Source of the DNA: Halolactibacillus sp051746745
GTDB lineage: Bacteria > Bacillota > Bacilli > Bacillales > Amphibacillaceae
Assembly: GCA_051746745.1 (NCBI GenBank)
Contig: JBNJFJ010000008.1
Coordinates: forward strand, 1-51,143
Length of the DNA stretch: 51,143 bases
Reading direction: 5' to 3'
Position numbers and translations under genes: made by a program. Below are positions 26,679 to 35,640 of this stretch, in pieces. The notes beneath the pieces are model-generated. The model had not been told where the DNA came from and did no database searches. It saw nothing but the letters and a program-made list of their open reading frames with translations. Numbering within the stretch: position 1 is the first letter of the stretch; each line of letters begins with the position of its first letter.

Positions 26679-27824
26679 TTATTCAATAAACGTCATCTCT
26701 GGCATCCACTCCGTATAATGTTGTTTCAGTTCTTGTTCAATCGCTTCATGGTTTGAGAGCATATCATCTGTCACATCCACCAGTGGATGAACGCGGTACT
26801 GTCTCGGTACTGTTTGATTAAAGTGAACATAGGTCAACAACATTTCCGGTTCTTTTAGTTGAATTTCTTCCCCTGTTTTTTCAACCGTCACATTGACAAT
26901 CCCACCGAGCTGGCGATACAGTTCGTCTTGACCGGATAAGAAGTTACCGAGTGAATAAATCACAAACCCTCTTGTCCCGTCTTCGCGTTCAACCCATTCT
27001 GCTGGTTGTAAGACGTGAGGGTGATGACCAAAAATGATATCAACCCCAGCATCAATCATGCGCTCTGCCAGCCGTTGCTGTTCGTCATTGGGGGTACGCT
27101 GATACTCTTGTCCGAAATGAAGGTGCATCACGACAACATCAGCTTCTTCTTTTGCAGCCTCAATATCTTTTAACATACGTTCTTCATCAATTAATGACAC
27201 AAGATGTGATTTCCCTATTGGAATCGGGATACCATTTGTGCCATAAGTATAGCCTAAAAATGCGAAACGGATGTCATTCTTTTCAACGATCCGCAACCTG
27301 TCTTCATCCGCTTCATCTTTATAACTACCGACATAAGGCATCTCTAACTGATCCCAGTGTGCTAACGCTGATTGGATCACCGCTTCGCCACGGTCAAGGG
27401 TATGATTGTTCGCAAGCGTCACAAGATCAACCCCCATATTTTTAAGCGCATCCCCTACTTCTTTTGGGCTATTGAACTGCGGATACGTGGATAAACCGTG
27501 ACTAACACCGCCGATCATCGTTTCTTGATTGGCGGTTAGTAAATCATAGCGATCGAGATACGGCTTCACCCCTTCAACCATGGGCATAAAATCATACCCC
27601 TCTTCAACTTTCGCATCGTTATAAACACGACTATGAATAAGCATATCACCAAAGGCCCCGATGCGAACTGATTTAGTAAACAGCTCCTCCGGTACGTCTT
27701 TTTCTTTTTCTATCACCGGTAAATCAACCCATGTATTCTGCGCTGTCCCTTCAAATGGCTCACTACAGGCAGACAACACGATCACAAATAACACGATACT
27801 TATAAACTGATGTATTCTTTTCAT
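26679..27824 (-). CDS. CapA/PgsA-like lipoprotein, metallophosphatase fold
   Basis: 381 aa. Lipobox LSAC with C20 after a hydrophobic signal. The CapA domain has FGDMLIHS, TANQETMIGG, LANNHTLDRG, MHLHFGQEY and FGHHPHVLQPAE, which are the metal-site motifs of this calcineurin-like family. In Bacillus CapA/PgsA takes part in poly-gamma-glutamate synthesis, but no capB or capC genes are nearby and many stand-alone members have no proven role. Confidence 0.88.
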   Translation of the reverse strand: MKRIHQFISIVLFVIVLSACSEPFEGTAQNTWVDLPVIEKEKDVPEELFTKSVRIGAFGDMLIHSRVYNDAKVEEGYDFMPMVEGVKPYLDRYDLLTANQETMIGGVSHGLSTYPQFNSPKEVGDALKNMGVDLVTLANNHTLDRGEAVIQSALAHWDQLEMPYVGSYKDEADEDRLRIVEKNDIRFAFLGYTYGTNGIPIPIGKSHLVSLIDEERMLKDIEAAKEEADVVVMHLHFGQEYQRTPNDEQQRLAERMIDAGVDIIFGHHPHVLQPAEWVEREDGTRGFVIYSLGNFLSGQDELYRQLGGIVNVTVEKTGEEIQLKEPEMLLTYVHFNQTVPRQYRVHPLVDVTDDMLSNHEAIEQELKQHYTEWMPEMTFIE

Positions 27825-28056
27825 ATTTACGGCCTCATTTCAGAAAAAATTGTTGTGCTTCTTTTGTTTCTTTTCCCTTTTTCTTTTCTCTTCAAGCGAT
27901 AATAGTTATAATAGATGTATCGAGCTTATCATAAAATCCTAAAAAGTAAATAAGTCATTTACCCATCATTTATATTTATACAGTAAAAGTAACGACAACG
28001 TCACGTATACATACGATGCAGACACGATAGACAAGATAGACTAGAGGGGGATAACC

Positions 28057-28629
28057 ATGATTAGAAATAACTTAATGCGCGCCATTACGTATGCAGCCAA
28101 TAAACATAGAGACCAAGTAAGAAAAGTCGATAAGACCCCGTTCATTGCTCACCCTTATCGAGTGGCGATGTTACTACAAGAACATGACTGCGACGCGGAG
28201 ATTGTCATTGCGGCGCTTTTACATGACACCGTAGAAGACACAGACTGTACGTTTGAAGAACTTGAGCACTTATTTGGTGAGGATGTAAAAACTTATGTCG
28301 ATTATGTCACCGAACTTGATAAACAGGTCCCGTGGAAAGAACGAAAAGAACATAGTATTGAAGCGTTTAAATCTGTCCCTTATGATGTAAAGCTACTCAT
28401 TGCGGCCGATAAAATAGATAACTTACAATCAATGATTGACCAAGAAATGGTTCACGGAGAAGCGATGTGGCACAATTTTGTTGGCTCAAGAGAAGAACAA
28501 GTTTGGTATTATCAGGAGATTTTTACATCGATTACAGAGAACTTATCAGATGACGAATGGCATCCACTGTTTTATCTGTTTCAAGCATTACTAGAAAAGT
28601 TTCAAGAAGGTGACGTTTCCCAGCACTAA
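28057..28629 (+). CDS. HD-domain protein, (p)ppGpp hydrolase-like
   Basis: 190 aa. The metal-binding HD pattern is H32 in AHPYRVA, H56-D57 in LLHDTVEDTDCTFEEL and an aspartate in AADKIDNL. This closely follows the hydrolase half of RelA/SpoT and the small alarmone hydrolase MESH1. No synthetase domain is present. The GGGGG site lies before the ATG. A pRiA4b-like gene follows by 51 bases on the same strand. Confidence 0.85.
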   Translation: MIRNNLMRAITYAANKHRDQVRKVDKTPFIAHPYRVAMLLQEHDCDAEIVIAALLHDTVEDTDCTFEELEHLFGEDVKTYVDYVTELDKQVPWKERKEHSIEAFKSVPYDVKLLIAADKIDNLQSMIDQEMVHGEAMWHNFVGSREEQVWYYQEIFTSITENLSDDEWHPLFYLFQALLEKFQEGDVSQH

Positions 28630-28680
28630 AAACCTTAACCTATTCCATAACCTACATTATTTTTCTTTAAGGAGATGACC

Positions 28681-29415
28681 ATGCGCGGCTATATTATTAA
28701 CCTATCACTCAATGACACTGACCCACTCGTTTACCGGCAAGTCATTTTACCGGAACGCACGACGTTTAACCGTCTACATGACACGATTCAAAACGTGACA
28801 AATTTTTTAAGCGGTTACCCTTATTTTCACCGGCATCTTTATACGTTCGACTTACCCGAGGAAGACCAAGTCGTAACCAACGATGAAGAACGCTATTTAG
28901 AGCATAAAGATTATCTAAAAAACAAACAATGGTTTGAAGACCGACTAAATCATATACCACGAGCCATGCGAAGATATGAAGAGAAAAACTTAGCGTATTT
29001 ACGAAAGACCGTAAAATTACCTGAACGAAACTATATCGATCACTACCTCGAAAACTATAAAACCATGACGTATTTATATGATTACGGCGCAGGATGGGAA
29101 TTTACCATCACGCTAGAAGCGGTTGTTGATGACTATTATTTTGGTTACCCTACTTTACTTGAAGCAGAAAATGACGCCCCACCTGAGGATGTTGCCGGTG
29201 CTGAAGGTTTCTATCGCTTTTTAGAAGCTTATTATAACCCTTCAGATCCTGAGCATAAACAAGCCCTTATTTTCGGAAAAAAGAACGGTTTCCGACCTCT
29301 TGATTTTGATTATATTAACGGGGGGCTTAAAAGCATCAAATACCGTAAAACCGAGTGGGAGCATATCAACCATGACCATTACAACATTATTGGCCCACGC
29401 TATATAAAAAAGTAA
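28681..29415 (+). CDS. Plasmid pRiA4b ORF-3-like protein
   Basis: 244 aa. The family pattern is visible: YIINLSLNDTDPLVYRQVIL at the N terminus, LHDTIQNV, the central TYLYDYGAGWEFTITLE and a C-terminal acidic FRPLDFDYINGG. Function of the family is unknown; it is sometimes linked to insertion elements, but none is present. The second ATG (28681) is chosen because AAGGAG lies six bases before it. Confidence 0.82.
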   Translation: MRGYIINLSLNDTDPLVYRQVILPERTTFNRLHDTIQNVTNFLSGYPYFHRHLYTFDLPEEDQVVTNDEERYLEHKDYLKNKQWFEDRLNHIPRAMRRYEEKNLAYLRKTVKLPERNYIDHYLENYKTMTYLYDYGAGWEFTITLEAVVDDYYFGYPTLLEAENDAPPEDVAGAEGFYRFLEAYYNPSDPEHKQALIFGKKNGFRPLDFDYINGGLKSIKYRKTEWEHINHDHYNIIGPRYIKK

Positions 29416-29474
29416 TCACAACACCTTTTGACAAAGAACCCTGCTATTTCAATAATGAAGCTGTAGCTTTTACG

Positions 29475-29505
29475 AAGAGATGACGAACATGTCATCTCTT
29501 TTTTT
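29475..29505 (+). terminator. Terminator after the HD/pRiA4b gene pair
   Basis: AAGAGATGAC/GTCATCTCTT stem, GAACAT loop, then seven T. Confidence 0.92.
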
Positions 29506-29566
29506 GATGCCTATGTTAACGATATGTGATCATTGAGAAGCGTTATTAACAATTTATCCCTTACAT

Positions 29567-29720
29567 TATGATATATTAGCGTATTTCAGACGATAGTCGT
29601 CTATATTTAACGATGCACGAGCTATACCGGTGAGAGACAAGCTGAGTCGGCTATATCCTAAAATAGGAGATTTTATCCACTTTGAATATTCATAACAATG
29701 TACGTTAACATAATTAACGT
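29567..29720 (+). other. Hairpin-rich leader upstream of ehuB
   Basis: The 29506-29806 stretch has no gene. Seen here: a -10-like TATGAT (29567-29572); hairpin AGACGA-TAG-TCGTCT (29588-29602); hairpin TCCTA-AAA-TAGGA (29656-29668); possible closing pair between GATATATTAGC (29570-29580) and GGCTATATC (29649-29657); and the inverted repeat ACGTTAA/TTAACGT (29702-29720). I cannot match it to a known riboswitch. It may be a structured leader or an operator region for the ehu operon. Confidence 0.4.
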
Positions 29721-29806
29721 GAGTGTCGACGACAAGATATTGAAAATGGATAAAGAGAGACAACTATATCTTGTAGACACAAAAATACAGGGAGGTAGCA
29801 ATCACA

Positions 29807-30679
29807 ATGAAAAAGTTTATCAAAGGTTTAGTATTACTCAGTATATTACTACTTGTCACCGCTTGCGGTGGTGGAGATGAGGAATCAGGCTCATCGCTTG
29901 ATGCATTAAAAGAACAAGGCTACGTCACCGTTGGTTTTGCTAACGAGGCGCCTTATGCGTATGAAGAAGATGGTGAATTAAAAGGGGCGGCTTACGATAT
30001 CGCAGCGGCTGTCTTTAACGAATTAGGTATTGAAGAAGTACGTGGCTCACTACAAGACTGGGGTCAACTCGTACCAGGGGTCCAAGCGGGACAATTTGAT
30101 GCGATTACAGCTGGTATGGCGATTACACCTGAACGTGCCGAGAACGTCTTATTCGGCGAGCCGGAAATGACTTACGGTGAAGGCTTAGTCGTTGAAGCAG
30201 GTAACCCACATGACATTAAAAGCTTTGAAGATATCGCGAGTAACGAAGATACTACTGTCATCGTGATGGAAGGCGCAACCGGAATCGAGTTCTTACGTCA
30301 GTCTGGTGTAAGCGATGACCAAATTACGTATGCGGCGAATATTCCAGATACATTCGCGGCGGTTCAATCAGGTCGTGCCGATGCGACAACCGGAACGGAA
30401 ATGACGATGCGAATGGCATTTGAATCAGCCAACACTGAAGACTTAGAATTTGTTGAATCATTTGAACAACCAGATGTTGAAGGGGTACCAAGTTATGGTG
30501 CCGCGGCCTTTAGCTTAGAAAACGAAGCATTACGTGACGCTTACAATGAAGCCCTACAAACATTAAAAGACGATGGTACCGTCCAAGAACTACTTGAGAA
30601 GAATGGTTTCCACCCGGAATCAAACTTCCCAGGTGCTGATATTACGACAGAAAGTATTGTGAACGGCGATAACTACTAA
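29807..30679 (+). CDS. ehuB: Ectoine/hydroxyectoine ABC transporter substrate-binding lipoprotein
   Basis: 290 aa. Lipobox LVTAC with C20. The family-3 solute-binding pattern FANEAPYAYEE, SLQDWGQLVPGVQAGQFDAITAGM and ITPERAE agrees with EhuB of Sinorhizobium as I recall it. It delivers compatible solutes (ectoines) to EhuCD; the substrate is inferred from family resemblance and gene order. GGGAGGT precedes the ATG. First gene of ehuBCDA. Confidence 0.85.
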   Translation: MKKFIKGLVLLSILLLVTACGGGDEESGSSLDALKEQGYVTVGFANEAPYAYEEDGELKGAAYDIAAAVFNELGIEEVRGSLQDWGQLVPGVQAGQFDAITAGMAITPERAENVLFGEPEMTYGEGLVVEAGNPHDIKSFEDIASNEDTTVIVMEGATGIEFLRQSGVSDDQITYAANIPDTFAAVQSGRADATTGTEMTMRMAFESANTEDLEFVESFEQPDVEGVPSYGAAAFSLENEALRDAYNEALQTLKDDGTVQELLEKNGFHPESNFPGADITTESIVNGDNY

Positions 30680-30752
30680 GGAACCGTCTTAGTTTTATGA
30701 TCCAGTTCCTAGAAGGGGGCTGGATCTTCTTTTATTAAACGAAAAAGGATGT

Positions 30753-31421
30753 GTGAAATGTATGCAAGATATTCTCTCGATCTCACAAGAACTTTCTCGT
30801 GGCTTATTCGTTACGATTAGTATCTTAATTGCCTCGAGTTTATTCGCCTATTTTATGGGCTTTGTTTCAGGCTTACTCAGGCTATCGAAACATACGGTCA
30901 TTCGAAAATTAACCGGCCTTTACATTGAATTATTTCGCGGCACCTCACTCATTGTTCAGTTATTCTGGCTTTATTATGCCATTCCGATGTTGTTTGGGAT
31001 TAATTTAGGCTCGAACTGGATTATTGGTGTCATTGCGATTGGACTGAACTACGGGGCTTACCTGTCAGAAGTCGTTCGCGGGTCGGTTGAAGCGGTCGAT
31101 GACGGACAAACAGAAGCAGCGATTGCGCTTAATCTATCAAGTTTTCAAAAAATGCGCTACATTATTTTACCGCAAGCCGTGCGGATGATGTTACCAGAGT
31201 TCGGTAACTATACGATTCAGATGTTAAAAGGGACCGCTCTTGTGTCCTTAATTAGTTTAAATGATATTTTATACTACGGAAACATTCTCCGTAGTTCGAA
31301 TCTGTCACAAGCGCCTCTGATTTATTTAGTCATTTTAATTTTCTATTTCGTCCTTGCCTTACCGCTTATTTTCCTTACTCGTAAAGCAGAAGACATCTCA
31401 AAGAAAGGGGTGGCTAATTAA
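30753..31421 (+). CDS. ehuC: Ehu ABC transporter permease EhuC
   Basis: 222 aa, HisM/polar amino-acid type permease with about five helices. The EAA loop is present (TEAAIALNLSSFQKMRYIILPQ), preceded by ELFRGTSLIVQLFW. GTG at 30753 with AAGGAT upstream is the chosen start; ATG at 30762 is possible. The stop overlaps ehuD by one base. Confidence 0.87.
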   Translation: MKCMQDILSISQELSRGLFVTISILIASSLFAYFMGFVSGLLRLSKHTVIRKLTGLYIELFRGTSLIVQLFWLYYAIPMLFGINLGSNWIIGVIAIGLNYGAYLSEVVRGSVEAVDDGQTEAAIALNLSSFQKMRYIILPQAVRMMLPEFGNYTIQMLKGTALVSLISLNDILYYGNILRSSNLSQAPLIYLVILIFYFVLALPLIFLTRKAEDISKKGVAN

Positions 31422-32122
31422 TGAGTTATTGGAGTTTTGAACGATTCTTTGAAGCGTGGCCATATATATTAAAAGGTCTCCACATTACTGTTGGTGTCAC
31501 TATTAGTGCCTTTTTATTCGCCCTCATTTTCGGGTTAGTTTGGACATTCTTACGCCGTATACCAGAACGTCACATTAACTGGGTCGTCACTTGGGTGATG
31601 GAATTTATTCGTTCAACACCACCACTTGTGCAACTGTTCTTTATTTACTATGCTTGGCCTGAGATTCCTGTTGTTGGGGTAACACTCAGTCCCTTTGTGA
31701 GTGCCGTTGTTGGTTTTGGTATACACTTTAGTACGTATATTGGTGAGATTTACCGGTCTGGTATTGAGAGTGTGGAAAATGGCCAGTGGGAAGCCTCAAC
31801 TGCTTTAAACTTCTCACTACTGGATAAATGGCGGTTAATCATTTTACCACAAGCGTTCCCACCAACTGTACCGATGCTTGGAAACTACTTTATCATTATG
31901 TTTAAAGAAGTGCCACTCGCGTCTACAATCGGACTCACCGGGATCTTGCACATGGCCAATAGCTTCGGTTCCGAGCACTTTAACTTAATTGAAGCGTTAA
32001 CGGTTGTCGGGATTATTTTCCTTGTGTTAAGTTACCCATCTGCCCGATTAATTAAGAAATTAGAAGTGAAACTAAATACCCGTTTTGATAAAAATCAAGT
32101 CATTGATCCAATCGAATCATGA
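31421..32122 (+). CDS. ehuD: Ehu ABC transporter permease EhuD
   Basis: 233 aa, second permease of the pair. EFIRSTPPLVQLFFIYY and the EAA loop EASTALNFSLLDKWRLIILPQ are visible. It forms the membrane channel with EhuC. Translationally coupled to ehuC. Confidence 0.87.
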   Translation: MSYWSFERFFEAWPYILKGLHITVGVTISAFLFALIFGLVWTFLRRIPERHINWVVTWVMEFIRSTPPLVQLFFIYYAWPEIPVVGVTLSPFVSAVVGFGIHFSTYIGEIYRSGIESVENGQWEASTALNFSLLDKWRLIILPQAFPPTVPMLGNYFIIMFKEVPLASTIGLTGILHMANSFGSEHFNLIEALTVVGIIFLVLSYPSARLIKKLEVKLNTRFDKNQVIDPIES

Positions 32123-32146
32123 CAACTTAAAGGAGTGACAAACATT

Positions 32147-32917
32147 ATGACAAAACCAATTGTTGAATATAAAGATGTACACAAATCATTTGGCGATGTA
32201 GAAGTATTAAAAGGGATTGATTTAGATATCTTCCCAGCTGAAAAAATAGCCGTAATCGGGCCAAGTGGTTCTGGTAAAACAACGATTATCCGGATGTTGA
32301 TGACGCTAGAAGAACCAACAGATGGTGATATCATTGTCGATGGTAAAAACCTATGGAAGATGGAAAAGCACGGAAAGATGGTTGAAGCAGATGAAAAACA
32401 CTTACGCGAGATCCGCGGAGATATCGGGATGGTGTTCCAGCACTTTAACCTGTTTCCTCACATGACCATCTTAGAAAACTGTATGACTGCGCCAATTCAT
32501 GTGAAAGGCGAAAAGAAAAAAGAAGTCAAGCAACGTTCCATTGATATGTTGGAACGCGTTGGCCTGGGTGATAAAATTAATAACTATCCATCACAACTGT
32601 CGGGTGGACAAAAACAACGGGTGGCGATGGCACGAGCGCTCGTCATGCGGCCAAAAATTATGCTGTTTGATGAAGTTACCTCAGCCTTAGACCCTGAGCT
32701 TGTCGGTGAAGTACTTGAAGTTATTCGTGACATTGCCAAAAATGATGACATGGCCATGGTCCTTGTCACACACGAGATGGACTTTGCGCTTGATGTTGCT
32801 GATAAAGTGTTATTCTTAGATGATGGTGTTATTGCGGAACAAGGGTCGGCGAGTGATGTCATTGAACACTCAGAAAACCCAAGGGTACAAGAATTCTTAA
32901 GTCGTTTCCGCGGCTAG
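32147..32917 (+). CDS. ehuA: Ehu ABC transporter ATPase EhuA
   Basis: 256 aa. Walker A GPSGSGKTT, Q-loop VFQHFNLFPH, signature LSGGQKQR, Walker B IMLFDEVTSALD and switch VTHEMDF. The ATG at 32147 follows AAGGAG by 11 bases; the GTG at 32135 overlaps that site and is rejected. Last gene of the operon, followed by a terminator. Confidence 0.9.
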   Translation: MTKPIVEYKDVHKSFGDVEVLKGIDLDIFPAEKIAVIGPSGSGKTTIIRMLMTLEEPTDGDIIVDGKNLWKMEKHGKMVEADEKHLREIRGDIGMVFQHFNLFPHMTILENCMTAPIHVKGEKKKEVKQRSIDMLERVGLGDKINNYPSQLSGGQKQRVAMARALVMRPKIMLFDEVTSALDPELVGEVLEVIRDIAKNDDMAMVLVTHEMDFALDVADKVLFLDDGVIAEQGSASDVIEHSENPRVQEFLSRFRG

Positions 32918-32970
32918 GTCCGGGGAAAATCAAACAAAAAATGATCAAAAAAATAACGAAATACCTGTAC

Positions 32971-33013
32971 GAATCACGACGTGTCAATCCTTGGCCACGT
33001 CGTGATTCTTTTT
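32971..33013 (+). terminator. Terminator of the ehu operon
   Basis: Perfect 13-bp stem GAATCACGACGTG/CACGTCGTGATTC followed by five T. Confidence 0.93.
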
Positions 33014-33085
33014 ATGGATTTATTATGCATCTTTTTTTCCATCAGGCTCGTCACAGACAGTGAACAGTAAATGGAGGGAATAAAT

Positions 33086-33775
33086 ATGATTGAAGTAAAA
33101 CAACTGTCCCATCAGTTTGAACTTGGGAAAAAAGATAAGAAAACCGTCATTCCTGTCTTACAAGACGTGAGTTTTTCAGTAACTAAAGGTGAAATTGTAA
33201 CGTTAGTCGGTCGGAGTGGTTCTGGTAAATCCACATTGCTGCATTTAATTGGTGGCTTCTTACCGCGTCAAAGCGGAAATATTATCATCAATACAACCGA
33301 TGTGAGTGACTTTACAGAAGCGCAGTTCGCTGAATTTCGCCTTGGCACGATTGGCTTTATCTTTCAGAACTTTCAATTGATCCAATCAATGACTGCTTAT
33401 CAAAATGTTGAATTACCACTCATTTTACAAGGCGTAAGTGAAACCGCCCGTAAAATACAAGCATTAGACACATTAGAAAAAGTCGGTCTTAAAGGGTTTG
33501 AACATCATTATCCGAGTGAACTATCTGGTGGTCAACAACAACGGGTCAGTGTCGCACGTGCTCTTGTCTTAAATCCACTTATTATTCTAGCCGATGAACC
33601 GACAGGCAGCTTAGACTCTGAAACAGAAGAAGACCTGCTTCACCTCATTAAAGAGCTAAATGAATCCCTTGATATCACCTTCCTCATTATCACGCATGAT
33701 GATGAAGTCGCAAAAATTGGTCACCGTTCACTGATGATGCATGACGGCGCCCTTATCAATCAGGAGGTGAAGTAA
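33086..33775 (+). CDS. MacB/LolD-type ABC transporter ATPase
   Basis: 229 aa. Walker A GRSGSGKST, Q-loop FQNFQLIQSM, signature LSGGQQQR, Walker B ILADEPTGSLD, switch THDDEVA. The pattern LADEPTGSLD is that of the MacB/LolD/FtsE group. The ATG at 33086 has GGAGGG upstream. It overlaps the permease gene by one base. Confidence 0.92.
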   Translation: MIEVKQLSHQFELGKKDKKTVIPVLQDVSFSVTKGEIVTLVGRSGSGKSTLLHLIGGFLPRQSGNIIINTTDVSDFTEAQFAEFRLGTIGFIFQNFQLIQSMTAYQNVELPLILQGVSETARKIQALDTLEKVGLKGFEHHYPSELSGGQQQRVSVARALVLNPLIILADEPTGSLDSETEEDLLHLIKELNESLDITFLIITHDDEVAKIGHRSLMMHDGALINQEVK

Positions 33776-35106
33776 TGTTATTTAAAGATCAGCTTTACTT
33801 CGTCAGAGAAAATATGAAAAAGAATAAAATGCGGATTTTTATGACCGTGCTCGCAACAGCGATGGGGACAGCCTTCTTAATTGTCCTAGCTTCTGTTGCT
33901 TTCGGTTTACATGACACCTTGATTAAAGATGTGCTCGAACAAGAAACAGTCAATCAAGTTCAAATTTACGGGAAAGACGATCCAAATAGTCAAGGAATTA
34001 CGGATGAAGACATTGACTATTTCCAGTCACTTGAACATGTCCGTGCCGTTAGAAAACAAAGCTTCTTTCGCCAGTCACCACTCGTTTCAATAAACGGCTA
34101 TGAAGTGAGTCCGCGGACTGTTGCGGTGGATATGGATGCATTAGAAACAGGGGGTACCCCGCTTAAAGAAGGGCGATACGCCACATCGAGTGATGAAGTT
34201 GTTGTTGGGTATCACTTTTATGAACAACTATTAAAAGATGATACCGACCCTGAAGATATGTATGATGAAAATGGTGAGCGCGTAGAAGAAACGTTGTACC
34301 AAGGTGAGCTCATCGGTGAAACAATCGACCTTACCGTATCTCGATTAATTAACGAGACCGACACAGAAGAAAAAACATATCAACTGACCATTGTCGGTGT
34401 GACAGCTGAACCAGCCAACGAATGGCAACAAGACCAAAGTCTTTATACGACCTTTGACTTTTACCAGTCAGTCAGTGAATATACCGGGACACCTGGTGGG
34501 GAAATGTATTTCCAAGAAGAACCGATGGATTTGACGTTTTACTATGATGAAGTAACGATTCAATCGAATAACTTAGAAAATGTACAAGCTTTAACTGATA
34601 CCATTAACGACCAAGGCTATTACGGCTACTCGGTTGCATCAGAACTCAAACAAATCAATATGTTATTTACTATCGCAAAAGCCGGGCTAATTTTCATTGG
34701 GGCGATTGCCGTTATTATTGCTTCAATTGGGATCTTTAATACGATGACGATGGCGGTCACTGAGCGGGCACCAGACATTGGGATTATGAAAGCGATTGGT
34801 GCTAGTCCTAAGACAATTAAACAGATTTTCTTACTAGAAAGTAGCATCATCGGCATTATGGGCGCAACGATTGGGACCTTAGTGAGTTACCTCATCAGTT
34901 TCTTAGTCAATATGGGCTTACCAATGATTTTAGAAGCTGCCTTTGAAGATCAACTACCTGAAGGGTTCCAGTTCTCAAGTATCCCGTTTTCACTTGTGTT
35001 GATTGCTTATATTATCTGTCTATTCGTCACCTTGATATCCGGGTCACGACCAGCTAAGAAGGCCACAAAAATTGATGTCTTAAGTGCGTTAAGACGCGAA
35101 TTATAA
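33775..35106 (+). CDS. MacB-like/FtsX-type ABC permease
   Basis: 443 aa. One N-terminal helix (residues 20-45), a large extracytoplasmic domain rich in acidic residues (about 50-290) and three C-terminal helices with TERAPDIGIMKAIGASPKTI, the FtsX-type motif. Such pumps move substrates outside the membrane (mechanotransmission) and not across it. Substrate unknown; a lipoprotein gene follows by 44 bases. Confidence 0.9.
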   Translation: MLFKDQLYFVRENMKKNKMRIFMTVLATAMGTAFLIVLASVAFGLHDTLIKDVLEQETVNQVQIYGKDDPNSQGITDEDIDYFQSLEHVRAVRKQSFFRQSPLVSINGYEVSPRTVAVDMDALETGGTPLKEGRYATSSDEVVVGYHFYEQLLKDDTDPEDMYDENGERVEETLYQGELIGETIDLTVSRLINETDTEEKTYQLTIVGVTAEPANEWQQDQSLYTTFDFYQSVSEYTGTPGGEMYFQEEPMDLTFYYDEVTIQSNNLENVQALTDTINDQGYYGYSVASELKQINMLFTIAKAGLIFIGAIAVIIASIGIFNTMTMAVTERAPDIGIMKAIGASPKTIKQIFLLESSIIGIMGATIGTLVSYLISFLVNMGLPMILEAAFEDQLPEGFQFSSIPFSLVLIAYIICLFVTLISGSRPAKKATKIDVLSALRREL

Positions 35107-35150
35107 TCAAACCATTACAAATATCGAACAATTAGAGAGGAGCCATTACA

Positions 35151-35597
35151 ATGAAGCATTGGGGACTAATTCTTGTCATGTGCCTTATAACATTAACGGC
35201 CTGCGGTCAAAAAGAACCAGAGTCATCTGTATTCCAATATAAAGGTTCATTCGTTGGTGACAACAGCGCCGTCATTAATATAAGTCGCATGGTAACAACG
35301 ATGGAAACTGTCGACAGCTTTAAGCTTCAAACAAAACAAGAACCTTACGGGATTGAGTTATATTATGAAAATGATGAGCCCTATGCCTTTAATAAGATTG
35401 ATAAAGAAGTCCATCAACAATCCCTTTATCTCTATTACTTGATTGACAATGTAGACTACATCAGTTTTATCTTTAATAACCAAATCATTCATACTGAACG
35501 CGACATGTATGCGAGTGACATAAAAGCGCTCAATAAGATTGAAAATATCAATGAACAAAAAGTGAATAACTATTTATATGACACATATGCCCCTTAA
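35151..35597 (+). CDS. DUF4825-like lipoprotein
   Basis: 148 aa. Lipobox LTAC with C18. YKGSFVGDNSAVINISRM resembles the DUF4825 start as I remember it. The rest is a small mixed domain. Placed after a MacB-like pump on the same strand, it may be an accessory or substrate sensor. Function unknown. GAGGAG lies upstream. Confidence 0.75.
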   Translation: MKHWGLILVMCLITLTACGQKEPESSVFQYKGSFVGDNSAVINISRMVTTMETVDSFKLQTKQEPYGIELYYENDEPYAFNKIDKEVHQQSLYLYYLIDNVDYISFIFNNQIIHTERDMYASDIKALNKIENINEQKVNNYLYDTYAP

Positions 35598-35599
35598 TG

Positions 35600-35640
35600 A
35601 AACACGCGCCTGACTATAGAAAGAGTCAGGCGCGTGTTTT
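35600..35640. terminator. Convergent terminator
   Basis: A 16-bp perfect stem (AAACACGCGCCTGACT with its complement) around an 8-base loop; it overlaps the stop codon of the minus-strand permease gene. It serves both convergent units. Confidence 0.85.

Noticed and set aside
26679..27824. Poly-gamma-glutamate capsule locus
   Set aside because: Only a CapA-like protein is present; no capB, capC or capD homologue is in the window.
28681..29415. Mobile element suggested by the pRiA4b/IS1096-passenger family name
   Set aside because: No transposase, terminal inverted repeats or target duplications around the gene.
29416..29806. T-box or lysine/SAM/purine riboswitch ahead of ehuB
   Set aside because: No T-box consensus and no conserved core of these classes is visible; only generic hairpins are seen.
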